This document shows, one piece after another, positions 21,653 through 34,562 of a DNA stretch of 64,000 nucleotides. Made by a program: the position numbers and the translations under genes. Numbering within the stretch: position 1 is the first letter of the stretch; the number at the start of each line of letters is the position of its first letter. This DNA is from Cloeon dipterum (taxonomy: Eukaryota > Arthropoda > Insecta > Ephemeroptera > Baetidae). Below the pieces are notes generated by a model. The model saw only the letters and a list, made by a program, of their open reading frames with translations, made no database searches and had not been told where the DNA came from. Where the stretch lies: assembly GCF_949628265.1 (NCBI RefSeq), contig NC_088788.1, positions 35,388,335-35,452,334 of the forward strand, written 5' to 3'.

Positions 21653-24600
21653 GTAAGTTTACCGAACACAGGGTTGATTTGCATCGGGCCGAATCGAAAA
21701 ACGCCCCTGGTGCCGCGTGTCGGCAATTCGTCGGCCGAATTGCGGCTTGACACGTGCCGCCGAATGCCGAATCTCGAATGAAAGAAAAACACGTCACTCG
21801 CTGGTTCAATCTGCGATAAGACTGGGAATTAAAGAGCCGAGTGTGGGGCCGTGCTCGCGATGAAAGGGCATTTAAATTTCATCATGCCGACTGCGTGGCC
21901 GAGTCCAATTCGTCGGTCTTTCGGCCGAAACGTGCCTAAACATGCATTTCTTACACCCGGATCGGCGTAGGGCCGAAAATCCTGCGCGTGTCGTATGGCA
22001 TATAGGGCTAACCCTCGGAACCGTCAGGAGGAAAATGCGGCCGCGTGTGTTTCGTCGCGGACACGTGTGTTTTCAGGGTTGACTCGGCATATTTTGGAAA
22101 TTGTGCAATCCGCCCTGATTCGGGGCAACCCGGCTCGACACCGTCTGGTACGTAATTTCACGTGTCACGTGGCCATTTCGTGTCCCTTTTTAGTGCCCCA
22201 CGTGGTCGGCTGACGTTGCCTCGACGTCCTGGGGGCCCCAGGGGACCGTCCAGGCCCAACGCCAGGGCCGGGGCCCCTCGAAAACGATTCGTTTGCACGG
22301 CCGAGATTCGCGACTGACGTCAGAGAAAATGAAAAATTTGCAACGCGAGATGCGAGTGCTGTCGCTAGGCACTAACTCTCGAGGGCTCAATGGGGTGGGA
22401 ATTTCAGGGACAACCCGTCCAGCAGGCCACTCGAATTCAGGATGATGCCGAAATTATTATATTTTAATTCAAATCTAATCCAGTGATGCTGTTTAAATGT
22501 TATTATGTAACTAAATAAATTAAAAACGCAGAAATCCATGTAAAAATTTTAATTTAAAAAATTTCCCGAAATTTAATTTATTTGAGGGGATAATTGGTAA
22601 GTTGTACAAATTTAAAATAAAAACTAACTCTACTGCAAAACAGAATTCTCGTAAATTTTATTAAGCTGTTATTCCTGGGCTAATGTTGTAAAAAACAAAT
22701 ATTTTTATTTTGAAAATAATTTAAATTAATTAAATTAGAAGATGTATATTTGTGAAAAGTGACCTGGTACTGACAGTCAAATAAAATTCATTTCGCGAAA
22801 CCCATAATAATTTTCCATCGTTATTTGTAATTCCCCTTTAAATTTTCCCTCAGAATCCGGTAGATAAATAAATTTCCCTAAACCCCTTAAGTTTATTTAA
22901 TTTATAATAATAATAATAAATAAAACCGAGATGCAAATGCGTGCACGCCAGCGGGCCCCACGTGGTTTTTGCTTTTGGAATCAACAGGTGGCCAGCCAAT
23001 CGGAGACTTGAACGTGCCGAGTCGTCATTTTTCTGTTTTCTTAATTTTTAATCCAAAAATCGAGCGACTCAAGTGTCCGGGGCAAAAAACAATCAGCTGG
23101 TCGCGTCGTTGCGAGGCGCACGGTGCAGCAGCCATTTTGTCATGTTCTTGCAGGAAGGTTGCAAATTATTTTGGCAAATTGCCCGCCGACCGATTGAGTC
23201 GCCGAAAAGTCAGCACCGAACCAGCGGAAACTCTTGGCAGCTGACGCGAAAGGCTCAAAACCGCGATTCCGAGCAAATTCCACATACTCCGCGTGCACTC
23301 TCCTAAATCGCCTTTTTATAAAACGTTTAAATAATTTTTTCAAATTTTCTAGTCCGGATAAAAAATGTGATTGCGTCTTCCGGTCTTTCAGTGATTTTCC
23401 TTATTGTGATTTCGTCTCTTCTGCGCTTCATTACGTCCGCGGATGTGATTTTCTCACAATCAGAGAGCTCATGAGCGTGCGGCAGTGGTCTGGCCTGAAT
23501 TAATGGAATTCCGCCCTGATTTCGTCCGGCGGGCCTGCTCACCTTCGCAGCCATTCACTCACTCACTCAATCCGCGATATTTTTATCATTTTGCCACAAC
23601 AGGCAGATTCTCTCCTCCTTTCTCACTCTCCAGCTTGCGCCAGGAATTTTTCCTCTCCTCGTGCGCTGACAGATAATTCGGATTATTCACCTTTCGCGTT
23701 TTACCCGGTTCGCAGCACTTGGGCAAGGTCACAGGGCCAGCCGGCACCTCTGCAAGCAGACACTTTATTTTTGGTAATGACATTCGAAACGGAGATGCGT
23801 ATTCATGAATCAATTCATAGAAAGAATCTGCATATTTATTAAATTATTCTACTAACTCGTCATTTTTACCGAATAATTTTGAAATTTTTGGTAAAATATC
23901 TGATTAAACCAGTAAATTATATTATGAAGTCATGAAAACATGACATAAATGAAATTAAGGCTTATTTTCCACTCTATCAATAAATAAATATTGTTTAAAA
24001 TTCGACCCACATTACCTTGTGATAGCACACGGGAGTTAAACTTTGCTTTAAGCAGTAATTACCTTGAAGAATGAGCACATTTCGAATTTTAAACGTTTGT
24101 TCAGAAATCCATGCTTGTTAGACGGTTTTTCAGACATTGTTTAAGCCCAATTGACACGTTTTTGGTGCTAAAATTGAGCATTTTTCTGAAAACCTTTACA
24201 TTCTTTGTTAATTTCTTCAGGAAATTTATTTAAAATTCACGAACTGCGTATAGAAAAAAATCAAAATTTGATATTTTTACCAATGTAACTGAAAAATTGT
24301 ATAAAAGGAAACGTAATTCGATTTTCCATCACTCTCTAGTTTAATTTGGACGCTTTTCTTTCATAAAAGGCTACTAAAAATCATGCATGAACTTTAATTT
24401 GTATTTTTCCCCTTTTTTCAATCCTGTAAACGATCAAGGTGGGACTTTTTGTCGTGTTAAGAAGATATAATGTGAATTATTTGAAAATTCACAGGAATTA
24501 AAGCATCAAATAGAAATGAAAACAGTTTAAATGAGTGTAAATTACTTTTCTACCCACAATGAGAACAGTTATCTTATATTCTGTCTAGTATGTTACTCGA

Positions 24601-25404
24601 AAAAAATGTCAGAAAATGTTAATGAGGCGCGTGAAAAAATATTGTTTGGCTAAAAAATTAAATCAAAAAGAATTTTCCGATTGTAAATGAAACGGTGAGA
24701 AAAATCTCCTAACATGAAGCAAAACATTTGCACATGCGTTTGGTAGTTTTAGACGATTTTAAGTATGGTTTTCAGCCCTACTCATCAATGATTTGTTAAA
24801 AACACATGCAATGATGGATAGAAATAAAAAAGAATGTGTACTTCCACCTAAAATTCAATAAACACCTTGATTTAACCCTTTAAACTATTTTACTGACTTA
24901 ATATTTCCTTAAAAACTGATTGACGGCTGTGCGCGAAGATGTTCTAATTGAAAGGCGCAGGTAGCTTGACATTGTTTCTGCACGCTTGGTGGTTGATCGC
25001 GTGCGGAAAAGTAGCGTCTAATTGCTGACGATTTGCGCCAATTGTTGGTTTGTTTGTTGGCGTTGGTTTGTTCTCGCTGGCTGGTCAAGCACGTCGGCGC
25101 GTCCACGCGAGCCATTCAGGCTCAATTAGCCGGCTCGCGACTTAATTTGCAACAAATCAGCCGCAACACAGCCGCCTTTTGTCTATCTTATTCCTTTGAC
25201 ATTTTTCGTTTTTGGCACCCCTGCGCAGAGCCCCTCGAGAAAAAGGAAAGTGCCTTGTTCTGCAGGCTGATAAGCAAAAAGATCTTTCTTCCTGTGACTT
25301 GACACATGCCACCGATACGACTGTCTTGCAAGAAAAACTCTCTTGATTTCTGCAAGCAAAAAAGATTTGTGGTTTGAAGAGGATTTATACTGGAAAATGT
25401 TTCT

Positions 25405-25720
25405 TGCCAATGCATGAACTCATCCCTTAGGATTCTCTTGAAGCCAAAATTGACCTAAGTAGCAGTGTAAATTTTTTCAAATGTTGAGGACCGTCTTCTT
25501 ACTTGAAATCCTTTTACATTTCCCAACAAAGAGTTTCCGTAAAAGGTTTCATAAACTGTTGGACAGATCTCGACGAGAGGTATCGAAATCTGCCAAGAAA
25601 ATGTTGTCAAGCGCTGGAAATTTGGGAGAAAATTTGATTTTTTACTGCAGCAAGGTCTTTTTTGATTTAAACAAATTGTTTATCGATCTAACAATTCAAC
25701 TGTCGTTCCATATCGATCCA
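25405..25720 (+). repeat. Dispersed repeat family B, copy 2
   Basis: Matches 1170-1530: ATGCATGAACTCA, TTGAAGCCAAAATTGAC, GTTGAGGACCGTCTTC, CTTACTTGAAATCC, AGAGTTTCCGTAAAA, CTCGACGAGAGGTATCGAAA and TCTGCCAAGAAAATGTTGTC, then AAATTGTTTATCGATC. Confidence 0.7.
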
Positions 25721-25764
25721 CTTAAAATTCGGGCTGTTATGACAGTCTTGATTAGTTTTAAAAA

Positions 25765-25910
25765 GTACATCTGAGCAGTAAAACGAATCATATCGCCAAA
25801 TCAACTCTTGGCTTCTTGATTGAATGAAGGTGCTAAATATTGTTGGCTTTCTTTCGTGAGCCTTGGGATGTTTTGAATCTCAAGAAAAGATATAAAGCAT
25901 TCACGCAGCA
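25765..25910 (+). repeat. Dispersed repeat family I, copy 1
   Basis: Begins TACATCTGAGCAGTAAAACG and includes CTTTCTTTCGTGAGCCTTG and TTTTGAATCTCAAGA. The same blocks occur at 33170-33390, where extra sequence separates them. Confidence 0.65.
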
Positions 25911-26439
25911 GCGGCGCATTTCCCAATCAAGGCTGCGCTTGACATCTCTCTGGTCATTTATATAAATATTCATTGGCTTCCATTCCGTCAACTGTATAAC
26001 GGGAGAGAATCGAAAAACAGATCATTTATCACCTATCGCAGCTGTCGAAAAATCGCCTTTTTGAGGAAACAATGCTGGCCTTGTTTAGGCAAGTTGGAAT
26101 TTAGCTTTAATTGGCATCATTCGAAAATCATTTGCGTGCCGCTCGATTTATTGCTCTTTTCCCGTCGAGCTGGCTCTGCCGGCTGGCGGACTTCTGCTTA
26201 AGTGGGCCCAAGCGAAACCTGAGACCCTGCTCTAAAGACCCACCTGGTTGCCCTGGCCCAACAGGACGGTCGCCAAATGCCGCCAATCCAAGAGGAAATG
26301 AAGTTGAAAAGATTCGGGTTGACCGAAATGGTGCGGCTTCTCATTTTATACATATCAAGTGTCCATTTTTCCTCGAAAGAGCTAGAAGTTGAATTAAATA
26401 TCTTTTGTTTTTCTTTCAACAAGGCACATTGATTATAAA

Positions 26440-26765
26440 GTTTGCTTATTTAATTGAAATACTATCGAAATATGAGGAAAAAGCTAAATTTTCCTAAAAT
26501 TGGCTCACAATAACTGTCTCCCTACTGTAAAATCACGATTTAATGCACAATTTAGGACATTTTTCATTACAATTCGCACACCATTGGATAGATTGCGACG
26601 AGAGGGATTGAACTCGAGCGGAAAAATCGAGATATTTGGCAAAATCTGCCCTCGGTCCTGATTTTAGCAATGAATTTCACAAAAAGGACACTTAAATAAC
26701 TGCTTGCTATGATCAACAGTGCAAATTATTCTTAATTGTTAGCCTGTAAAGCTCTACTTATAGTT
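26440..26765 (+). repeat. Dispersed repeat family A, copy 7
   Basis: One of the best-preserved forward copies: ATGAGGAAAAAGCTAAATTT, ACTGTCTCCCTACTGTAAAA, TCGCACACCATTGGATAGAT, GCGACGAGAGGGATTGAAC, TTTGGCAAAATCTGCC, GGTCCTGATTTTAGCAATGA and TTAGCCTGTAAAGCTCTACT. Confidence 0.8.
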
Positions 26766-26939
26766 TTGGATATATTTTTTGCATTTTATCTGTTTAGTAT
26801 GCCAGAGATTGATTAGAGAAACTTGAAATAAAGCATTAATCAGTATTTAACAGTCATGCTCCCCGCAGAATTAAGAAACAAATCACTAAGGAAAAGACAC
26901 AAATTTTGCGCAGAAGTGCCAACGTGACTTGTCCGCAAC

Positions 26940-29700
26940 AATCCGACAGTAGACGTGAAAACGAACTTGCGGCTGGCGGCATTTTTGAATGGCCAGCGTG
27001 AAATCGGCCGCGATCGCGAGTGCAATTTGCGCCGAGCTCGATCCATTCATTGCAAAAAGATGGAATGCGCGCAGTTTCTTGCTCGGCGCCGCCCCGCGCA
27101 GCAGCGGCCACCCGGCGGCGTCGTCGTGTCGGCGCCATCCACCAGCGAGCAGGCGAAATTTGCGATCGACGAGTGAATGGGCCGGCGATTCGCCGCGCCG
27201 GTAATTGGAGTCGCTTTTTGCGGTCCCGCTGATGCCGAGCGAGGATGCTGGCTCCGAGGCGTGGGAAGATGGACCAGCAGCTCGGCCGCAGACGCGCTCA
27301 CTCCCTCGCTCACAATCTCGGGCCGGAAGTGGCCCCAGCGACCAGGTGGCGCCCATCCCCCAGTGAGCGAGCAAGCTTCCCCGCGGGCCCTAACAAATCA
27401 GAACAAATTTGGCTCTTAAATTGACACCAAATCGCAGTAGCAATTTATTTTTCTGCAGCCCTTTAAACTCACTCGCTCGGCGGGTCGGCGCTTTAAATTC
27501 GCCTTGTTTTGCGCGCTAATTGGGCGGCCGGCGCTGCCGCTTGTGTCATCAGCCCATTTTGCACGGCCATTCAAATGATCTCTCTAGCTCCGTTCCTCGT
27601 TCGCTCCTCTCTTTCTTTTGCTTGCCTGCTGCATTCCTTCCTCTCTCTCTCTCTCTTGTTGCTCGAAGAGAAGGAGAGGCAACCTGCCTACCTGCTCATG
27701 GGAAAGAATTCTCTCTCCGCTGCTCTCGCACCCCTCATCCGATTCCCAGAAAAACTCCCTCGATATTTGTTTTGTGCTCCTTACCTTGCCCAGCCGCGCC
27801 TTTCCCGAATTCTTATTCTCACGTAATCCCGATGGGGGCCCATCTCAAAAATGGTATTCGATTCAGCTGCTTTAAGAAATTCAACTGATGGTGCATTTTT
27901 ACAGGTCCACTAACTTTTAATGTGCCTCTAAGGCATGCGAGCGGGCCGAAATTTCCATTTTCTGGTTCTTAATCTGCCGGTTCAAGCCCTAAAAATGTTT
28001 AGTGCGGACCCCCCGGAGCTGGGAAGCTCAGGGCCCGCATCCAAGGAGGCCCTGATCAAGCAAACCGAGGGTTATTCGATCAGGGCGATAACCCAGACCG
28101 CAAATTAACATTTTTCGTGGGGCCAGACCGAGTTGGTTGTTAGTAGGCACCAAGTTGGAAGCGTCTCGAATCGATTCCGTCGAGTAATCACTGGTCGCTT
28201 TCCCACACAACAAGTCTCGATGAATAAAAACCCGATCCTTTCTTTTGCTTTGTGAAAATTTGCCTTATTTCCTGTGAACCGTTTAAATAGGTGATTTACA
28301 CACCATACAGATCGGGTCCTGAATGCTTCCACGAAGACCATTGTACCAAGTTTGATTTTTTGCGGTTCTGAATTCAAGCCCTGCGGAAGGTCGTAGCCGA
28401 AATCCGCGTTTTCCCTAAGAGCGAGTGAGTCAGGAGGCTGCGAATGAGGCACCCGTGCGCCCAGCCGCCCGCCCGTAGCTCTCAGTCAGGAAGGCTTTTT
28501 TGTGCGCATTCCTACCGCAAAGGTCAGGCACGCCGGCCGGCCGGCCCGCCGAGCACAAAAAGAGCCAGCGAGCGAGCGAGCTCTCTTCTCGCCGCGCGCT
28601 AACGGATTCGCGAATTGTCGCTGATGCCGAGCATTTTCCGCGCTGCCTCCCAGCTGTAGCTCGGATGCAAGTGATGCAGTGGAGTAATCCGAACCTGCGA
28701 ATCGGTGGTGTGTTCTCCGTTTATGTTGGCGGCCGGAGAGAAAGAGAGGCGTCCGGAGGGTTTCGGTGAGTGGGCGGCCGGGCCGGGCCGGCCCCCTCCT
28801 CCTCCTCTCGGTCAGATGGTATCTGCACACACACACACACACACACAGGCCGGGCTAGCGAGCGAATTCTTTCTCACGGTATTCAAATGAATGGCCACAC
28901 GCAAATGCCACCCGCAGCCGCCTCCGCCGGCCCCCTTACTGCCCCCCCCCCCCACCCTCGGCGAGCGTGTGCGGTCGGTCGCTCCAGTTTGCGACCTCGC
29001 TCAGGGTCGACCTGCAGCTTATTATTGGCCCCTCTTTGTTTTGCAGCAAAGTACCCCCCGGCAAACCTGATATCGTTTTCTTCTCTCTCGAGAGAGTGAT
29101 AAACACGCAAACAAAGAGTGTGAGGTACCTCAGGGTAGGTGCATCTCAGGACGGAAACGAAATCATTCCGTTGTGTGTGTGTGTGCCATTCGTCTCGCAG
29201 CTCGTGCGTCAATCGCGCGTTGTTATTTAATGTCAGAACGATTTTCTGCCGCGAGTCAAATGTGTGTTGAATGGCCGCTTCGACGCATGCATCCATTCAA
29301 TTAGCGGCAGCGGCGATAATTGGAGCCCTCATCAATTACACGCGCCGCGTTTCTCCTAGAAATATTTTCTTTCCGTTGCCTGCACGCGAGATTCCGGTGA
29401 TTCATCCGGGCGACTAATTAATTGCGCCGGCCGATGCCTGACCATCGATGATGCTAATCTTCGAGCGCCGCTGACCCGCGGGCGCAATTAAACAAAACAA
29501 ACTGCAGTCTGATTCGCAGAAATGGCTCATCCCCGCGAGGAAATGGGATTAAAAGAGCAATAAAAGTCGCACGGATGATGCGGTGCTGACGCTTGATCCG
29601 AGACATCCTGCGCCGACGGATTGAGAATTGCATGTTGGTTGGCCACCTGTCGCAGCACTTCCTCTTTCCTAATTCTCTTCCTCTGCGGCGCTGCATTTAA
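26940..29700. other. CG-rich block in the desert
   Basis: Most of this 2.8-kb stretch is dense in CG and GCCG words. Open frames longer than 100 codons on both strands overlap each other and have Arg/Ala/Ser/Pro-rich translations with no domain; I regard them as by-products of composition. It contains a (CA)11 run at 28826-28847 and a poly-C run near 28940. It may be an enhancer or promoter island of the Cdk4 domain. Confidence 0.4.
28826..28847. repeat. CA microsatellite
   Basis: Eleven CA units in a row. Confidence 0.9.
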
Positions 29701-32700
29701 TTAAGTCCAAGCACGATCGTTAGCACTTTTCACACTTTACACGCCATAGGAAACAAACATCATCCGCATCACTCAAGATGGATTGGCCCAGAGCAATTCA
29801 AATAATCACAAACAACTTTTTTGTGAAGAATGTGTGGATTTCTTTATCTACAACATTTGTCTCCCAGCCCATCCACCTTATCTAACAAGTCTAATGGACT
29901 CATTCGTTAAACTCCCATGCTAGGGATTTATTTGATTTTAATGAAACAAACGGCAATGAAATTGAGAATAAGCGCGGTTAGTAGAAAAGTTAAGATAAAA
30001 TATGATCTCTCTTGAACCGGGCCCCTCAGCAAGACCGTTTGGCAAAGCAATTGGCTGCTGAACGCATTATAAAAAAATGAACAAGGGACAAATTCCACGG
30101 ATTTCACCAACTAACATCCTTTTGTGGCTCATCCCTATTTCAAAAGCGTGTTTTCTACATTATACGTAATGACCAGGATTACATAATTATTACCTCATTT
30201 GAAGGTCACAACTGCGACCCACTCTAAACACGTCTTTAGTAATCTCAAGTTCTTGTTCCAGGTAAATTTAGTTTTTTATTTTAAAGATAACGCAACTTCA
30301 AAAATGTTATTGACCCGAGACTGAGAGCAGTTTATTACCGCAATTCATATTCAATAGCTGTTTTGTGAGGAAATAATTGACATTCCTCGGCTCGACGAAC
30401 GCATATGGCATGGAGAGCATCAAATTATACTTTCAATTGTTCGCTGTCCAGGAAATCCTGATTTCAAGGTCTCGAAACGCCGAGCTTGATTTGATCCAAT
30501 CGAGATCGATTCCGAGAAGCTGGCAACCCTCATCCTGCTGGTGAACAACCACAGAAGAACTAAGAAAAGCTACAAATCACGCGCGGACCGCCCCCTCGCG
30601 GAAGTGGGCGCTGGGAAACGCGGCGCAAGCTGGCAAGCGAGGGAAGATAAATTTACACATGACGTTGTTTGGGCGACGGAAACGCGTAGGCTCATTCATT
30701 CATTCAACTGCTCCGAGCAGGGAACGTCGCGCGAGCCGTTTGGCTAATGAAGCTGCACGGCGCGGCGGCGGCAGCGGCTGCGGCGGCGGCCACTCCTCGG
30801 CAGGTCGCGCGGGCCACACCTCGGGCCCACGCACCGATCCATTCACAAACGCCGGCCAAATATTGATTTCGCCCATCCTGCGAGCAGAATGTGCCGTTGG
30901 TGAATTCTCGCCGAGGGAAGGTCGTTCGTTCCAGCGCCAAATTTATGTTCCATTCACGCCGCGCACGATGGTGACCGCGCGCGAACGAGGCTCGTCGCAA
31001 GGTTGGTTTTGCATTCGCCGCGTGTGTGACTTGCAGTTTTCTAGGCTCCAAAATCAGATTCCATTCCTTTTGGGATAACACACGCGAAATGTGAGCACAA
31101 TTGGGCTCCTTTTGGAATCCCCGGCCGTCTCTCTCGCGCGCGGCTTTTATCTGATTCTGACGGAATGCGGCTTTGGATAGCAAATAAGGAGATCAGCGGC
31201 TACGGCGGCGGCGGATTTGCGAGGTGCGCGCAAAAATGCGCGCCTCGGTCAGCGCACGAAAATCTCGAGTCACGACCGGAGCACATGCACAATTGTTTAA
31301 TTAACACCAAACTTTAAGAGCCGGGCCGACGGGAAACACACGCGTTTTCGCCCGATTTATTTTGAAAAACAGACACCACACAAAAAATGGTAATTGCGCG
31401 CGGCGCGGCTCTGAGAGGCAACGGGTCGGCCGGGCTCCTTTGTTGTTGATTTCTATTTGGGCATTCCAACTAGGAGAGCAGGTGAATGAAGAAGATGCGG
31501 GTTTGTCTCGAGGCGAATTCCTGCCCGCCAGATTCGCTCTTTCTTTCTGCACGCCTCGCTCGCTCGCTCGCTCGTTCGCTGGCTGGCAGGCTCGTCGGCC
31601 GGCGCGTACCTTAGCAACAACCTCATAATATTCCTTCTGCAGCGAACACGGGCCGCCCGTCCGTCCGCCCTCCCGCGGCCCCCGACACCGACTGCTCGCA
31701 AATACGCGGATGTATTCCGTTCCCGCACTCATCGTCCTCTGCCAAAACGCAATTAATCTGCGTGCGTAAATTGCTGGCTCGTCAAGAAAGGGCTATCTCA
31801 ATTCCGAGAGTGGATACTCGTGTTCTACGACCCTAAAAAAACTATGAGAAAGACGAGTATCGATTTTCCCACGCCCATCTGAATTGTATTTTAGTCTGGA
31901 TCTGCATTTGGTCTCTTTTTACTGAAACAATTTCAACCCGCTAAGGTGAAACACGAGTGTGCGCGGATTGATTCTCTCCAGATTGCGGTGCGGCTCGCAC
32001 TCTCCAATTTACATAATTGGTGTTTTGTGTATTTCTGTAGGCCGTATCTCGTGTCGTCTATTCCAAAAACTGCCATCAATTCTATATTATTACGGCTCAG
32101 ACATATTTATTTGCATATATTGAACGTAATTTCTATAAATTAAACAAAAATTTGACATAAAATAAAAATCTTAGGTGTAAATTCGGATTTCGTGTGGCTT
32201 CTCACGCTCTAAGACAAATGTGAGTGTGGTCTTGTTTGATGTTTTCTTGTCGCTTCCGATATTACGTCCAGGCCAGCCTTCGATAATCAAAATTCCGAAC
32301 TCGAAGGTCCCGACACAATATCTGATGTCCGCTCATCAACAATGCTCGGACGCACGCGGCCACACGGCGCGGAATATAAATTTTGACACGACCAATTTCC
32401 ATCGTACGGGATGGTTGGCGTTTTAGTTTTAGATTCCTTCGCGTCCCGTTTTCTTATCTCGGGGAAGAGAGACATTACCGATTAGGTATCAGCAGCCGAA
32501 TCCGATTGTTTCCGTGCTCTTCTCACTCAGCTGCGCACAATCCAGGTGGTCCCGCGAGTGCGTCAATTCCCGAAATCGAGTTCTCACATATAGGTTCGTG
32601 ACTGCCGATGGAAATGAGCAGAGAGTGGACACGAAAGCAGGCGATCCGCCGGCGGATTCTGCAATCGCCTCGCCCCGAACTATCATGCGAGCGCAGGCAA

Positions 32701-33164
32701 CTCTTTAAAACCCACCGACGTAATCAATCGTGGAAATTAACAGAGGAAATGGTTCTTTCGTAATTAATTTTATTAGATTGTTCGCGCCTTACGCCGCAGA
32801 AATTTAACTGACAGTTGATTTTCATCGCCCTAGTTTGGTATGACCTCCATGGAATTGTATTTATAAAAATATGATAGAGTCTAAAACGTATAAAGAAGTG
32901 CGGCTATGCAATTTACCCTGAAGCAAATTCCGTGCTGGTTGATATTCGTAATGATTTTTACCTTCTGATTTGCTCATGAGAATTTAATACGTTTCTATGG
33001 TTTGGTTTGGCCTGGTAAAAGGGAAAAGCGGATAAAGGCTAAACATTATATGCAAATAACATAACTTTAAATGCACATTGGATTTTTTGTCGAAGCACTG
33101 AAATAGAGCTCTTCAATGGTCGTTTCTGGTTTCAAGGAAAAATAATTGTTTTCCTCATCGGCAG
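29701..33164. other. Gene desert with second and third CG-rich blocks
   Basis: 29700-30500 is mixed, nothing recognised. 30560-31740 is a second CG-rich block with GGCGGCGG runs and composition-driven open frames on both strands. 32200-32700 is a weaker third. The rest is A+T-rich. No known protein exon seen. Confidence 0.4.
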
Positions 33165-33395
33165 TGTACATCTGAGCAGTAAAACGAATCATCTTCTCTT
33201 GGAAAAATATTGGAGGCTTGGGGAAAATAGTGGGTTTTATTGGGTTTTTTAGCCTGGTTAAACCCGATAAAACCCGGGTGGGTTTTATCCGGGTGGGGAA
33301 AATTCGGAACCCTGCTTTCTCTGTTGGACTTTCTTTCGTAAGCTTTGCGATATTTTGAATTTCAAGAAGATACCAAGCATTTCTTCTTAAATCAT
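33165..33395 (+). repeat. Dispersed repeat family I, copy 2, with inserted palindrome
   Basis: TACATCTGAGCAGTAAAACG and GACTTTCTTTCGTAAGCTTT match 25770-25860. Between them lies roughly 90 bases more than in copy 1, with GGGTTTTA-like words and a perfect inverted repeat at 33266-33289 (GATAAAACCC, GGGT, GGGTTTTATC). Confidence 0.6.
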
Positions 33396-34261
33396 TATTG
33401 TTTTTGTCGAATATTTTTTTTAAAAAATAGCGCTCTTTAAAGGTAATTTCTAGGAAAAATTATTGAAATAACACTTTTAAATAAATCATAACTCTAAATT
33501 TGACTCGTGGGGAAGCAAGCTATTTGGTATTTCGACAGCTTCGCGCGTTGAAGTCTCCAGCAGCACACCCGCGTGCGTCACACCTTGATGGCACTGAAAC
33601 CCATTCGGTCGATCACGTCATGTGTCAAGCTGTCTTAAGCTGTTATTTTTGGCTCAGGTTGGCTGCCCTGGGGGGAGAGGGTGCCGGGGGGCGGCAGGTG
33701 CGAGGGGCACGCGTTCGCCTAGCTTGCTCGGCAGCTGCTGCTGCTTCTCGGCTCGGCTCAGTCTTCAAGTGTCCGCTCTAACTAGTGCATGGGTGTGTGT
33801 CGCTAAACTGGCTCGTGTGCTTACTTTCCTTCCGAAGACATTAGGATCCACTCGTTTAATTGTTCAAATGAGGTATTATTCAGTACTTAAGGGGGTTAAG
33901 ACGGAAAATAGCATTTTTTTAAACCTTCTGCTCAGCACATCACGTGGGCTTTGAGCTCATAATAACTCTTGGGTCATCTTTTCGCTTCTCCGCACCAAGG
34001 TTTTTTGTTTTAAATAACATATATTTGTCCCTAAAGCCGCTGGAAAGGTGCGAAAAGTAGTTAATGGCGAGTTCTCCAAGCCCGTTAGCTATTTTCTTCT
34101 GACATTGTACTCACTCCTGAAAATGATGTAATAATTAATTCGATTTACCCAATGTTGGGTAAATTTCGAAGGAATTTAATTTTTATAGCTCCCGAGGCTT
34201 TTTAATTTTATCATTGTCTTTTGTTACACGTGTTGTCGAAACGTCTGACATTTTCGAAGCA
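33396..34261. other. Desert segment with a small CG-rich patch
   Basis: 33500-33840 is G+C-rich and contains an initiator-like TCAGTC at 33758-33763, without a clear donor after it. The remainder is A+T-rich with nothing recognised. Confidence 0.35.
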
Positions 34262-34562
34262 GAGAGCAACGGAAGTCGGGTTATTGTTGATGGTTAGTTT
34301 GGCCCGCGGCGTACACGCTGTTTGGGGGGTATGTATTGCTTCTGCTTCGCTTGCTGGCGTCGCTGCGACTTCCACTCGGCTTGCCTCCCCTAGTTGATTA
34401 CCTGTTTTTAAAGAAAAGAAACTCTGAGCGCCGTTGCCGTCTCTTCTCGTTTTGAACCCTGGACGAAAAGACGCTTTCTTTCGAAATATTTCATTTCAAC
34501 CCTCCTCTGCAAAAGTTTCACAATTTTTAGTTAACAAATAGATAGGAGCACGCACGGAAGGG
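34262..34562 (+). other. Candidate proximal 5' UTR exon of Cdk4
   Basis: A moderately G+C-rich stretch ending in a strong donor, GGAAGGG|GTAAGT, after 34562, about 2.2 kb before the acceptor of the first coding Cdk4 exon. The 5' boundary is arbitrary. Transcription is not demonstrated by the sequence. Confidence 0.3.

Larger units (their letters stand above)
21653..26439. other. Gene desert, middle part
   Basis: 21660-22440 continues the CG-rich island with many GCCGA/TCGGC words and a palindrome around 21723. 22440-22920 is very A+T-rich. 22920-23750 is mixed composition with unrecognised open frames. 23800-24900 is A+T-rich with nothing recognised. A family B copy lies at 25405-25720 and a family I copy at 25765-25910. 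No coding exon of a known protein was recognised on either strand. Confidence 0.4.

Noticed and set aside
26850-31740. Long open frames (up to about 160 codons) on both strands in CG-rich blocks
   Set aside because: They overlap one another in opposite strands and frames, are rich in Arg, Ala, Ser and Pro, and show no domain. High G+C content alone lowers stop-codon frequency.
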